Below, piece after piece: positions 19,448 through 30,876 of a stretch of DNA of 64,000 nucleotides (within the stretch, counting starts at the first letter, position 1; every line of letters begins with the position of its first letter). The notes below the pieces were generated by a model. That model was not told the DNA's origin. It did not search any database and saw only the letters and a program-made list of their open reading frames with translations. The position numbers and the translations under genes were made by a program. Source of the DNA: Phialophora verrucosa (lineage: Eukaryota; Ascomycota; Eurotiomycetes; Chaetothyriales; Herpotrichiellaceae); assembly GCA_002099365.1 (NCBI GenBank), contig MSED01000003.1:2604001-2668000 (forward strand), written 5' to 3'.

Positions 19448-20381
19448 AAGACACACAGTCATGACTATGTGGCTGCTGTGTGTTGAATTACGGCATCGAT
19501 TGCAGTTGTCGTTCATAATTATCTGTGGGTGAACAGGCAGATGAACGCCTGGCAGCGTCCTGTGCCAAGCGATACTTTCACGTGACCAGTACCAACATTC
19601 ACCGTTGTCGCAATGGAAAGGCACAAGGCCATGCGGCCAACGTGGCGACATCGATGCCGCTTCAATATCTTTTCCGTGCCAAATCAAATTGATGACTGTC
19701 TATTCCGTAGTGTGAGGTGCCTGGCTCCATCAACCGTATCGTGCTTCACCGAGATGCGGATAAATCCGTCCGATACCCGTGCTGCCCAGCCGATAACCGT
19801 GGGGATTGGGCCCTGGGGGCTCGGGGAATTGTACGGTTATCAATCTTTTATCTGTTATGTACAAATTTCTGGAGGCGGTGGATGTACCAAGTAGCTGCTG
19901 ATCGAGTAGAGAGCTACTGAGCATATCCCCTATGTCTTGTCAGCGGCGGATTTCAACCACTTCTGCTAGTGACTTCAAGTCGCCTTTTATGTTTCCGATC
20001 CTTGGTTACGACTCTTGTGAAGCCGTACGATTCTTCCTTCTTTTGACACCTATCCTCGCTACCTACGTCGATGCCATTGGCTGATCTGCAGGACTAGGGC
20101 GCTCGCGTGCTTCGGCTCCCACTGTAAGAGAAGGGACTCGCAGTAACTGGATTCTCGGCCATCGCAGCCGATCCGTTGCGTCATAACGAGCGTCTGATAC
20201 TACACAGTCTTGTTGAAGTTGCACACGCTTTGGGCTGGCGTGCCAGAGCCGACGTCTTGACTGGAGGAGGAGTCTGATAAGGTCTTGTCCCTGGTTCCTG
20301 CTTTCCTGTTGCATTGCAGGGGCTGCCCTTTACGGAACTTCCTGTACGGGACTAACGAGCAGCTGGTCTGCAACTGCAAAG
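19448..20381. other. Intergenic, ligase to gamma-glutamyltransferase
   Basis: About 0.9 kb between two genes on the plus strand. It holds the ligase 3' region and the next gene's promoter. No recognisable gene or repeat. Confidence 0.4.
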
Positions 20382-22476
20382 ATGGCTTCGTCACTCATTA
20401 ACGTCGCCCCTCCTTCGTTCGCTGCGTGGACTTGCAAGGCTTCCGGGTATCTGTTCGTCATGTTGTCGCTGCTACAGTTGGCGTGTGCCTTCGTTATCCC
20501 GCCTCTGTTTCAGCAGGCAGGAGCCAACCCTCTCCCCGCAGTACGCCAAAGCTACGCGCCAGGCACAACAGGCGCTGTGGCGAGTGAGACCACCGTTTGC
20601 AGCGAGATTGGCATTGATCTGTTGCGGCAGGGTGGAAATGCTGCTGACGCGGTAAGCCCAACAGCCCGGCGCCTCCACCTCTCCCCAAACACCAGTAGAG
20701 AGTCAAAAAGAACTCCATTAACGTCTTGAAGCTCGTCGGCACAACTTTTTGCGTGGGGACTGTGGGTATGCATCACTCAGGGATCGGCGGTGGCGGATTC
20801 ATGATTGTTCGCGGTTCAAATGGGAGCTATGAAGTGATAGACTTCCGAGAGACGGCGCCTGCTGCTGCCTTCCAGGACATGTACAACAACAACACTAATG
20901 CGAGCATCTTTGGTGGATTGGCAAGGTACGTCCTTGGATCTTGATGGCGGGAATTTCCCACGGGCTGACCTCAACAGCGGCGTTCCGGGAGAGTTACGAG
21001 GCCTGGCGCATTTGCATCAGAATTACGGCAAGCTACCATGGAAGCAAGTCATGCAGGGGGCAATCAAGACTGCAAGGGAAGGTTGGATCGTGTCCGAGGA
21101 TCTTGTAAGGTACATGAAATCGGGGATGGCCTCGGCAGCAGTACCAAACTTCCTCGTCGATGATCCTAACTGGGCTATTGACTTTGCGCCGAATGGCACT
21201 CTCCTGGGCATGGGCGATAAGATAACCCGGAAGAGATACGCCGATACTTTGGAGACGATTGCGGAAAAAGGGCCGGATGCATTCTACAATGGACCCATCG
21301 CAGAAGCCACGATTGCGGCTGTACAGGCGGCGAACGGGACCATGACTTTGGAAGATCTGCGCAATTACACCGTCGCCATCCGAGAAACGGCAAACATCAC
21401 CTATCGTGGATACCGGCTGTTCAGTTGCAGTGCTCCCAGCTCTGGTGAGGTAGCATTGTCCGTGCTCAAGATATTGGAGCAGTACCCGGATCTCTTCCAT
21501 ACGGGAATGCTCAACCTCAGCACTCATAGATTGGACGAAGCTATCAGATTTGGCTATGGGGAGAGAACCAGTCTCGGAGACCCCTCGTTTGTCGGCAATC
21601 TCTCAGCGTACCAAGATGACATGCTCTCAGAAACAACGGCACGCTACATTCGGAATAAGATCTCGGACCTCAATACTCTCAATATCTCGGCGTATGATCC
21701 CGACGGGATCGAATCGCTAGAAACGCCGGGCACGTCTCACGTAGTCACAGCAGATGCGTCAGGGATGGCCATCTCGCTCACTACGACTATCAACTTGTTA
21801 TTCGGCTCACAAGTCCTTGTGCCGGAAACCGGAGTGATCATGAACAACGAAATGAACGACTTCTCCATCCCCGGGTCTTCGAACGCGTTCGGCTACGTGT
21901 AAGTACTCCCTGAACCCTGTACCCGACTCGCCTGCGTTTGCCAAGTTCTTGTTTTGTCCGAACAGAGGTCTTGAATGCTGATAATGTATCAGGCCCAGTC
22001 CTTCAAATTATATTCGACCGGGCAAGCGTCCTCTATCTTCAATCTCACCAACCATCGTCGAGTTTGCAAATGGAACTCTGTACTACGTCACCGGGGCTGC
22101 CGGAGGGTCTCGAATCATCACTGCAACGATCCAAAGCCTCGTGCACGTTCTGGACCAAAACATGACGGCGCCCGAAGCATTGGCGCAGCCTCGCCTACAC
22201 GACCAATTGATTCCAAACCAGGTGGCATTCGAGTATGCGTACAACAACGAGACGATTGCTTTCATGAAATCCCGGGGACATAATGTGACGTGGATTGCCC
22301 CTGGCCAAAGCTCCGCTCAGAGCATTCGACGGCTACCGAATGGGACGTTTGAGGCCGCCGGCGGTAAGTACTGTCCAAAATCGATATCGTCGCGGGTCTC
22401 GTTACGGTGACATGCTAACGACGTCTTTCTTTTTCTAGAGCCCCGACAGATGAACTCCGCTGGTCTGGCAATATGA
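20382..22476 (+). CDS. Gamma-glutamyltransferase
   Basis: This enzyme cleaves the gamma-glutamyl bond of glutathione and its conjugates. There are five exons: 20382-20651, 20732-20925, 20978-21898, 21993-22363 and 22439-22476, giving 597 residues. A hydrophobic segment near residues 23-40 (YLFVMLSLLQLACAF) is a signal peptide or signal anchor, and many NxS/T sequons follow, so the protein is secretory or vacuolar. MHHSGIGGGGFM is the conserved early motif. The autoprocessing nucleophile is Thr407 in ETPGTSHVV, followed by ISLTTTINLLFGS, and NDFSIPG and VTGAAGGSRI complete the active site. The last exon codes only the final residues (EPRQMNSAGLAI). Activity should require self-cleavage into two subunits. 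It may salvage cysteine from glutathione or process glutathione conjugates made nearby; the sequence does not decide which. Confidence 0.93.
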
Positions 22477-23764
22477 CCGAGTCCAAGGAGAGAAGCAGTG
22501 TCGATTGAGCTTGCCGCCCGGTGCGACCGACAGCTGCCAGATGATTGAAAGTATGCGGTAGTCAATCCTCGGATCAAAGTTCTGTCGTTAGGACATTGAC
22601 ACAATTGAACTGTTATTGAACTCTGCCATGGTAGAGATCTGGGAACCCTTCAGTTCATGTCGTACGGCTAGAATGTTCGAGCATTGAGCCCTTAGCCGAA
22701 GTCCATATATCAACCTAGAACCGAGCAATGCCTTTTTGCGCGTGCGAGGACAATGACCCTAGAAGAATACTCCGGCTATTCGGCAGGGGATGGGGTGACA
22801 AAATGGCTGAAAAGAGTAGGCGCCTACGAGCCTGGGCTATACTGCACCAACAACCATGCCCTAGCTGAATGAACTCTATTAGGCGTTGGAGTCCTCTTCT
22901 CCGCTAGGGATGGGGAAACTATAGGTACACAGTGTGACTCGTAGTACCAGCTGCCGTGCCTCGCGCTTCTCGCGCGCTTCTATGTGGGGTCCAAGCATAA
23001 ATTTGTGTCAACCGCACAAAACTCAGTGTGCAAGCTCCGTTCGTCGCTGGTCCAACAGTCTCCGTGCTTGCTTGTTCCATCGTTTCTTGACCCTAGTAAG
23101 ACGTACCGAGCAGCATTTGCCGACACGTCATAGATAAAGCTGTCGTCCCCGGCGCAGCTTCACTCGATCAAGACAGTGAGATGGAAGGGCCGCAAGCTGA
23201 GTTTCCGCTGACGGCCATAAGCGGAGTTAACTGTTGCTTGCAGATCCGCCCGGGAATCTCATTGCCGTGCGGCAGGTGGAGAGAACAGAACCAAGAGAGC
23301 AAAGAACCAGTTGCCTTGGAGCCTCTGGCATGGAGTCTCCGCGCTCTTGAAGGCATAAAGAAGTGCTTGCACATTACGAGGTATTGACCGTTTAAATAAC
23401 CCGTTAGACTTTTGGGCCGAAATCACCTTCTGGCAGTCTTGCTCCCTACACTCTTTCTTTCATCTCTCTCTCTGTACCCTGCACAATATCTCAGTCTTTC
23501 TATCGATCCTTCCGGCTCTTCCATTTCATTAGCTATCATCCTTGCGCAAGGCACGCGCCGCCGCTTACGCGAGCTTACGGGCTTCCTGCTGACCCCCAGA
23601 TTCCGATCTGCCACGCCTAATCTGGAAGGCTTAGCCCCGCAAAAGTACCAAGATTCCCAGCAACTCGACTCCTGCCAGTTGGTACGTCTTTGGCTACAAA
23701 CGCTTCAAGCGCATTTCAGCGCCCGGTTTGCCCTTTGTACTGACAAAATGGGCGCTCAGACTAC
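22477..23764. other. Intergenic and leader of the DHA1 transporter
   Basis: About 1.3 kb. A CT-rich tract (about 23430-23500) looks like a promoter/leader. An ATG at 23748 opens a frame that overlaps the transporter start (see the separate entry). No other gene is seen. Confidence 0.4.
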
Positions 23765-23891
23765 ATGGCGGCAGAGTCGCCGCCACCGGTCCCTTTCGAC
23801 AAGAATCTCGAACGGGACGACGCAGACACCTCCACTCACTCAACATCGCTTTCCGAGAAAGAGCGAGAACGACGGATCGATCCCGACATAG
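23748..23891 (+). promoter_or_regulatory. Overlapping upstream ORF at the transporter start
   Basis: An ATG at 23748 in good context (A at -3, G at +4) begins a 47-codon frame in a different register, ending at 23891 inside the transporter's coding region. The main ATG at 23765 has a weaker context (T at -3). If the transcript includes this ATG, initiation at the main start would need leaky scanning. Confidence 0.4.
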
Positions 23892-25354
23892 AACACGGCC
23901 TGCCCGTCATTGATGTTACTCAAGATGCAGACGAAAAAACCCCCTGCGAAACAACCATCACCCGGGACGAAAACATTGTGGATTGGGACGGCCCCGATGA
24001 TCCGGAGAAGGCCTTGAACTGGACCGAGAGGAAGAAATGGTCCAATGTCGCGATCATCTCCAGTGTGACTTTCTTAACTCCTCTGGCGTCGTCGATGGTC
24101 GCACCCGCGACACCGTTGATTATGGACGAGTTCAACTCTTCGAATGAGACCATCGCGAGCTTCATCGTCTCCATCTACATCCTTGGCTATGCCTTGGGTC
24201 CTCTCTTTCTGGCCCCGTGCAGCGAGATCTGGGGGAGGCTATATGTGTACCATGTGTGCAACTTCATGTTCGTCATCTGGACAGTAGGCTGCGCTTTGGC
24301 CCCTAACATGGCTGCCTTGCTGGTCTTCCGTCTTCTAGCCGGCATCGCTGGAAGCTGTCCTCTCACAATCGGCGGCGGCTCGATAGCAGATCTGATCGTC
24401 CAGGAAAAGCGTGGTGGAGCAATGGCGCTCTTTGCGCTGGGACCTCTCATGGGCCCTGTCATCGGCCCAGTCGCTGGAGGATACCTGGGCGAAGGTGCGG
24501 GCTGGCGCTGGATCTTCTGGCTCATCACCATCGCCGGTGGCGTTGCATTGGCCTTTTCGGTGATTTTCATGCGCGAAACCTACGAGCCAACCCTGCTGGA
24601 GCGTAAGGCAAAGCGGCTGCGAAAACAAACAGGCAACCCGAACTTGCGGTCAAAGCTGCATCCAGAAATCCCTATGCGCCAATACTTCACGAGAGCTCTC
24701 ATCCGACCCACCAAGATGCTCGTACTCTCTCCCATCGTGCTATCTCTCTCGGTTTACATGGCAGTCGTTTACGGCTATCTTTACCTCCTCTTCACCACAC
24801 TTACGCTAGTCTTCGAAAACACCTACCACTTCAGCCAAGGCGCTGTTGGGTTGAGCTTCCTGGGCATCGGAATCGGCTCCATGTTGGGTCTGGTCATCTT
24901 CGGAGCCCTCTCGGACAAGTCGGTGAAGAAAATGTCTGCCAAAGGGGAAATGAAGCCAGAGTACCGGCTCCCTCCTCTTATTCCTGGCAGCTTGGTCATC
25001 CCAATCGGTCTGTTTTGGTACGGCTGGTCCGCGGACAAGGGGATACATTGGATCATGCCAATTATCGGTACTTCACTCGTCGGGTTGGGCCTGCTAGCGA
25101 CTTTCATGCCCATCCAGACGTACCTGGTCGACGCGTACCACATCCACGCCGCTTCGGCAATCGCCGCAAACACGGTGCTGAGGAGCTTGATGGGTGCTTT
25201 CCTGCCACTGGCGGGACCGGATATGTACGCGGCCTTAGGCCTGGGTTGGGGCAACTCGTTGCTCGCTTTCATCGCCCTGGCGCTTTCGCCCCTGTCGTGG
25301 ATATTCTTCAGGTACGGAGAGCATATTCGGAACAAGTATCCAGTGAAGCTGTGA
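23765..25354 (+). CDS. MFS drug:H+ antiporter, DHA1 family (TPO1/FLR1-like)
   Basis: A proton-driven efflux pump of the plasma membrane with 12 predicted helices. It is a single exon of 529 residues. A long acidic cytosolic N-terminus ends with the family hallmark DWDGPDDPEKALNW, followed by the first helix. Other DHA1 signatures are visible: APATPLIMDEF, SEIWGRLYVYH (motif A-like), LLAGIAGSCPLTIGGG, GPVIGPVAGGYL (motif C) and WRWIFW. The large central loop (KAKRLRKQTGNPN) is typical of fungal TPO1/FLR1-like members that export polyamines, azoles or toxins. Substrates cannot be read from sequence. The same-strand neighbours upstream are the ligase and gamma-glutamyltransferase, so export of a conjugated product is possible but speculative. 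Confidence 0.93.
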   Translation: MAAESPPPVPFDKNLERDDADTSTHSTSLSEKERERRIDPDIEHGLPVIDVTQDADEKTPCETTITRDENIVDWDGPDDPEKALNWTERKKWSNVAIISSVTFLTPLASSMVAPATPLIMDEFNSSNETIASFIVSIYILGYALGPLFLAPCSEIWGRLYVYHVCNFMFVIWTVGCALAPNMAALLVFRLLAGIAGSCPLTIGGGSIADLIVQEKRGGAMALFALGPLMGPVIGPVAGGYLGEGAGWRWIFWLITIAGGVALAFSVIFMRETYEPTLLERKAKRLRKQTGNPNLRSKLHPEIPMRQYFTRALIRPTKMLVLSPIVLSLSVYMAVVYGYLYLLFTTLTLVFENTYHFSQGAVGLSFLGIGIGSMLGLVIFGALSDKSVKKMSAKGEMKPEYRLPPLIPGSLVIPIGLFWYGWSADKGIHWIMPIIGTSLVGLGLLATFMPIQTYLVDAYHIHAASAIAANTVLRSLMGAFLPLAGPDMYAALGLGWGNSLLAFIALALSPLSWIFFRYGEHIRNKYPVKL

Positions 25355-26192
25355 TTGTCTGTTCTGGTCTGGCGAAGAGCATGGCGTTTTCAGGATATGG
25401 ACATGGGATACTACATAGATCGGCAGGACTTACACATGTTTTGGACATATTTGCATTTGGCGGCGGCGTTCATTGCCCTTGAGAAATAGGGCCTCCATCA
25501 GCTGAGGGAAAATAGTATAGAGAACCACGCCTCTTTTAGACTACCAAAGACGAGTGTGCATGATTCCTTCTTGCCTGGACACATGATTCGAATTCGTGTC
25601 CACGTCGTGATCATGATCTTGATGGCACCTCACTTTAGGCACACTCGCAGACCGGAGAAAGTAGGCAGCCAGTCACGCGCACCCAACTGTCAGCGTCGCG
25701 TGGCGTGGGCGCGGGCGCGCGTGGAGAGTGTGGGATTCCATGCACCAGAGTGAGGGGCTGGCTATCTATGAACGATATGTATGTATACGATCAAGTCTAG
25801 CTCCTCTCTTCCTTCCTTCCTCCCTCACTCACTCACGCAGCCAACCTCGACGTCCAAAAGCCGACTGGTTCGATCAACCACTTGACTTCTTTGACTCATT
25901 GCCTTTCCGCGGTGCAATTTTCTCGAAGGTACGTCCTTCCCCTTCCTCCCCCGATGTGTGTATCGTCCTCTCCACGGAAACTGACCCCTCCGACCCGGAG
26001 CAGGAGCAGTGCAGTGCAGTTCAGTTCAAAATCACTCGACTCTCTAGTTACCCCGTCCGTGTCTCCTCACCGACCCGGTCCAATTCAACGGAGCCGGCAT
26101 ACCTGCGATCGGATCCGATCCCATCGCCTCACCGCAAAGGCAAGGGAACAGGAAAAGTAATAGACAAAACAGGCACGTCAGATCAGATCAGG
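25355..26192. other. Long leader/promoter upstream of the cysteine microprotein
   Basis: This contains the transporter 3' region and about 0.4 kb of CT-rich sequence, including ttcc and tcac tandem runs at about 25802-25834. These resemble the leaders of highly expressed fungal genes. No other gene is seen. Confidence 0.4.
25802..25834. repeat. Short TTCC/TCAC tandem runs in a leader
   Basis: Tandem ttcc units pass into tcac units, in the probable promoter/leader of the 29-residue microprotein. Pyrimidine runs like this are common upstream of strongly expressed fungal genes. Confidence 0.6.
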
Positions 26193-26347
26193 ATGTCTCA
26201 TAGCGGGTGTCCGAAATGCGGGGCTTCCATCTCGTCGGGGAGTAAGAGTTGTGGGTCGTGTGGAGCGGTGAGTACCTCTATATGCTTTGCTATGCTTGAC
26301 CGGTACACTGTACTTGACGAATTATCTTGCAGACTTGCCCGCGATGA
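26193..26347 (+). CDS. 29-residue cysteine-rich zinc-ribbon-like microprotein
   Basis: There are two exons, 26193-26267 and 26333-26347, separated by a 65-nt intron (gtgagt donor, ttatcttgcag acceptor). The 29-residue product has five cysteines arranged as CPKCG, then CGSCGATCPR at the end. That is half to one zinc-ribbon knuckle pair, or a small metallothionein-like metal binder. The ATG has A at -3. The second exon codes only the last four residues (TCPR), and splicing adds the final cysteine; without it the frame reads on into unrelated sequence. I recall similar CxxCG...CGSCG micro-ORFs in filamentous fungi but cannot name the family. Coding status rests on the cysteine spacing and splice sites. 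Confidence 0.55.
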
Positions 26348-26613
26348 ACTGTCATACGAACGTTGACCTGATGGGAAGGATGGATGCGGTCATGATGCGA
26401 ACACGTTGGCACGAGCCACGCGGGAGAACGGGACGCAGTTGAGCAAGATGAGGCGATCAGTTTTCATTGCCAGAGCTACAAGTCACTCTTTGACAAACAC
26501 CCACGAGGGGTTGTATATGGAGCAGCAGAAATGCAGATGCTTCAGTCGCGTTGAGCGCCTGTATCACAAATTCCTGCTGAATTGGCGTAACTACAGCTCC
26601 GCTCCGCTACTGT

Positions 26614-27360
26614 CTATGCCGGAATGACCTTTTCAAAGAAAGCGAGCATATCTCTCAACTCGGCAGAGTTTGTCGAGTGACCCATTCCTTGGTATACGTG
26701 TCCGTCGACGTTGTCTTTATCCACCCACTTGGCCAGGTCTTCGTGGCCCTGGACGAAAAGCTTCAAGGGAACGAGCATGTCCATTGTTCCGTGGACGTAG
26801 AACCATTGTTTGGTGTCCTTCTCATCCGGCCCGACTGCTCGCTCGTTCCGCAGCTCCGCGATTCGGTCTCGTAGCGGGAGATAACCGGAGAGGCAAAGAA
26901 CGCCTGCCACCTTGTTCCGCAGTCGTCCCGTCAGACCCCAGACCAGACTGACGGCGCAACCCTGGCTGAATCCACCGACGAGGATTCTCTCCGGGGGGGT
27001 GCCGTTTTGGATTTCTTGGTCGACCAGTCGATCCACAATATCTACACTCTTCATGATACCTGCCTCGTCGTCTGGCGCATCTTCGTCTTTCCCTTCACCC
27101 GGGACTTGGGGTTTCATAACGTTAGGCAACGCTCGGGGCACATACCAAGCCCGAGTCATGGCGTCTTGATTGTGCGGTGCATAGGGCAGAACCCACTTCA
27201 GATACTGCATCTTGTTGTAGAACTGGAATTGTTGCGCTAGGCCCAGGGGGAGGCCGTCCGCGTCGTCTCCATAACCATGTAGGAAGATCAGCGTCGCAGG
27301 ACGGGCAGTAGAAGAGGCTTCAGCTGTGGGAGGGACGATGTAGGGTGGTTTTTCGGACAT
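26614..27360 (-). CDS. Acyl-protein thioesterase 1
   Basis: A serine hydrolase of the alpha/beta-hydrolase fold that removes palmitate from Ras and G-alpha proteins. It is a single exon, 248 residues from ATG 27360 (MSEKPPYIVPP). The family markers are all visible: IFLHGYGDDADG, PYAPHNQDAMTRAWYVP, the nucleophile elbow GGFSQGCA, the acid in HGTMDMLVP and the base in YQGMGHS. An acidic insertion (GEGKDEDAPDDEAG) sits in the lid region. The enzyme is cytosolic, with no signal peptide. It lies divergently from DIS3, about 0.44 kb between the starts. A RasGEF, acting on the same Ras pathway, is present elsewhere in the window, but the two are not linked. Confidence 0.93.
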   Translation of the reverse strand: MSEKPPYIVPPTAEASSTARPATLIFLHGYGDDADGLPLGLAQQFQFYNKMQYLKWVLPYAPHNQDAMTRAWYVPRALPNVMKPQVPGEGKDEDAPDDEAGIMKSVDIVDRLVDQEIQNGTPPERILVGGFSQGCAVSLVWGLTGRLRNKVAGVLCLSGYLPLRDRIAELRNERAVGPDEKDTKQWFYVHGTMDMLVPLKLFVQGHEDLAKWVDKDNVDGHVYQGMGHSTNSAELRDMLAFFEKVIPA

Positions 27361-27803
27361 GCTGGTGGTCACTGTTCGCTGTTAAACATGTGGTGTGCAG
27401 TCGCTCAGAGAACTTCGAGCCCTATGGTCAGCAAAAGGAAGCAGTTAGATCAATGGCCGGTGTCGCCAGTGTGTGAGACCTCAGCTGCATTGTACGCAGG
27501 CGAGCAGTCAAAAGCTACAGCTGAGAGACTGGAGAGCAATCTCAGAATGTCGGCCACCAGAATCGCGAGAGGACCCCAATGCTCCTCGCTCCTGTATCGG
27601 CCGGACCAACGCAACTGCGGGAGACTTCGAGAGGGGAAGCAGATTCTCATTGACGGCATTCGAGAGCGTTAGTACTTAACCGTAATTAGTACGTCAAAGC
27701 ATTCGGCTGTAAACTGTAAGCGTGGGGTTTTTTGAATTTCCGTGAGCCTCACGGCGTATGGCTTTCTTCCTCTGGCGTTGGCGTTCAGCACCGTTACGAG
27801 ACA
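27361..27803. promoter_or_regulatory. Divergent promoter between acyl-protein thioesterase and DIS3
   Basis: 443 bases between two divergent housekeeping starts; no other gene or distinctive element is recognised. Confidence 0.4.
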
Positions 27804-30800
27804 ATGAAGAGCCTCAAGAGAGGCTTAGCCGCTGATCCGAGTGCCGCCAACATCTCGACCAAGGTCTATATCAGATCGACAAAGAGCGGCAGAGTCCAGA
27901 AAGTCGTGAAGGAACAGTATCTAAGAAAGGACATTCCTTGTTCTTCGCAGCTTTGCACGACCTGCGCTTCGACTGCAGCCGCCAGTGCCAATGGAGTCGG
28001 TAGGTCTTCTCTCAAAGCGCAAGTCTCATGCCACCCTAACGAGCACTTCAGTTCCCAAATTCATCCTCTCAAAACGACCGAGCCCTTCGAAAGACTTTCC
28101 AAATGGCCACTACCTCATCCCGGACACTAACGTCCTCCTCAGTGGAATGGACCTCTTCGAAGAGCCCAACCATTTCCGCGATACCATCATACTACAGACG
28201 GTTCTGGAAGAGTTGAAGAATAGGAGTCTTCCTCTTTACAACAGACTAATGTCGTTGACTCAGTCGGAGGACAAACGTTTCTATCTCTTCTTCAACGAGT
28301 TTCGTTCCGAAACGGCGGTGCGACGGGCAGATGGGGAGACAGTCAATGACAGAAACGACAGAGCCGTAAGGAAAGCGGCGGCGTGGTACACGACCCATCT
28401 GGCCCAGGTCACCAAGAAGCCTCCTACCGTTGTGGTTATCACGAACGACCAGGAGAACCGAAAGAGGGCGAAGAAAGAGCATATTAATGCGCTATCACTC
28501 TGGGAATATGTTGGCGGCCTGGAGGATGCCGATCGGTTGCTGGACATGGTTAGTCAAAGTGCTGAGAGCCAGGAAGCTCGAGCAGTGCAAAGCGAATTGA
28601 TCTATCCGGAATACTACTCGATGTCAAGAATGATGACGGGCATAAAAGCCGGGACACTACATCAAGGGGTCTTCAACGTGTCTCCGTACAACTATCTTGA
28701 AGGGACAGTCAAGGTGCCCGCGTTCGAAAAACCGCTGCTGGTTCTTGGGAGAGAGAGCAGCAATCGATCAGTATCAGGCGATGTAGTCGTGGTCGAAATC
28801 CTGCCGAAGGAGCAGTGGAAAGCACCTTCTACTCAAATCCTCGACGAGGAAACTGTCAACAAGGACGACAATCCCGAGGACGAAGAACAAGAAGAAACCG
28901 TCGTTACTGAGAACGAGAGACGAGCACTTCAGGAAGAAGTTCGACGCGCTCATACTGCAGGAGGGGAGACAAAAGCCCAGCCCACTTGCAGGGTGGTGGG
29001 TGTCATGAAGAGGAACTGGAGACAATTTGTTGGAACAATTGATGCCGCTTCTGGCACTTCCGGAAACCGGCAGACTACCGTATTCCTCGTCCCGATGGAC
29101 AAGCGCATTCCAAAGATACGTATTCGAACTCGTCAGGTCGATGAGTTGATTGGCAAGCGCATCCTTGCGACGATCGACTCATGGGAGCGAGACACGAGAT
29201 ATCCAGTTGGTCATTACATCCGCTCGCTGGGTGAATTGGAGACCAAAGAGGCCGAGACCGAAGCATTACTCCTCGAGTACGACGTCCAGTATCGACCGTT
29301 CCCGAAAGCTGTATTGGATTGCTTGCCTCCGGAAGGGCACGGGTGGAAGGTCCCAGCTGAATCTTCAGATCCGGGGTGGAAAGGTCGGAAAGACCTTCGG
29401 CACCTGCTTGTATGCTCCATCGATCCACCTGGATGTCAGGACATCGATGACGCTTTACACGCGAGGCCACTACCAAATGGAAACTTCGAGGTCGGCGTTC
29501 ACATTGCGGACGTCTCTCACTTTGTCAAGCCCAACAACGCGATGGACGATGAAGCTTCTGCTCGAGGCACGACCGTGTATCTCGTCGACAAGAGAATTGA
29601 CATGCTGCCACCGCTACTGGGCACCGACTTGTGCTCCCTCAAACCGTACGTCGAGAGGTATGCCTTTTCCACGCTTTGGGAGATTACTCCAGACGCTGAA
29701 GTTGTGTCTTCGTCCTTCACCAAATCCGTCATTTTGTCTAAAGAAGGCTTCTCATATGAGCAAGCTCAGAAACGGATTGACGATCCAAATGCGACAGATC
29801 CGCTCACTCAAGGCATGAGGGCTCTTCTGTCTTTGTCCCAGAAGCTACGCCAAAAACGAATGGATGCTGGCGCTTTGAACCTGTCGAGCCCAGAAGTCAG
29901 AATCGAGGCAGACAGCGAGTCTTCCGACTCTTTGGCCGACGTCAAGACGAAAGCACACCTGGCCACCAACTCACTTGTCGAGGAATTCATGCTTCTCGCC
30001 AACATTACCGTGGCACAAAAGATCCAGTCGGTCTTCCCTCAAACTGCCTTACTGCGACGACATGCAGCACCACCAGCCACGAATTTCGCAGACCTTAGTG
30101 AACAGCTGAAACGAATGCGTGGCTTGGAACTGGATGTGTCGAGTTCTAAGGCACTTGCGGATTCGCTGGACCTGTGCGTCGATCCGAAACATCCTTTCTT
30201 CAACACCTTGATTCGGATTATGGCGACTCGATGCATGACATCCGCAGAGTACTTCTGCAGTGGATCTCATGCGGAACCTGAGTACCGGCATTATGGTTTG
30301 GCCAGCGAGATATACACCCATTTCACGAGCCCTATTCGAAGATACGCCGATTTGCTGGCTCATCGCCAGTTGGCTTACGCGATCGGGTACGACGGCCAAG
30401 GAAGCGAGATTGTTGACTACGACCTACGCAACAAGAGCAAGCTGGAACGAGTGTGCCAGAATCTGAACTTCAGACACCGAAATGCTCAGTTTGCCGGCCG
30501 CGCGAGCATAGAATACTATGTCGGACAAGCGCTCAAGGCACGGGCAGAGAAATCTCCTGACACCCCCATTGACATCGACGGATATGTGATGCGAGTGTTC
30601 GAGAACGGAATCGTGGTCTTCGTTCCGCAGTTTGGGATAGAAGGATTGGTTCGACTTGATGATTTCCAGCTGAAATCTGGCGAGGCACGACAAAGAGAAA
30701 GCCATTTCAATGCAGACGCGTATCAACTCACGGTCTTTGAGAAAGGCCAGGAGCAGCATGGTGTTACGGTGGAGTTGTTCCAGCAGCTCAAGGTCCGAGT

Positions 30801-30876
30801 GAGCTCGGAAGAGAAAAGCGGCGCGCGAGAGAAGGGAAAGAGGAGAGTCCGGATCATGGTGCTGTCTGGCTCATAG
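27804..30876 (+). CDS. dis3: Exosome exoribonuclease DIS3 (RRP44)
   Basis: This is the catalytic subunit of the RNA exosome, with 3'-5' exonuclease and endonuclease activity. There are two exons, 27804-27999 and 28052-30876, giving 1006 residues, the normal length. The N-terminal CR3-type region has three closely spaced cysteines (CSSQLCTTC). The PIN endonuclease follows (IPDTNVLL, TVLEEL, NDRNDRAV), so its acidic metal site is intact. Cold-shock domains come next. The RNB domain carries the metal-binding DPPGCQDIDDALH, HIADVSHFV and the SPIRRYADLLAHRQL segment. An S1 domain lies near the C-terminus (GYVMRVFENGIVVFVPQFG). The first intron interrupts NGVVPKF early in the protein. It is a housekeeping gene, and the assignment is very secure. 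Confidence 0.97.
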
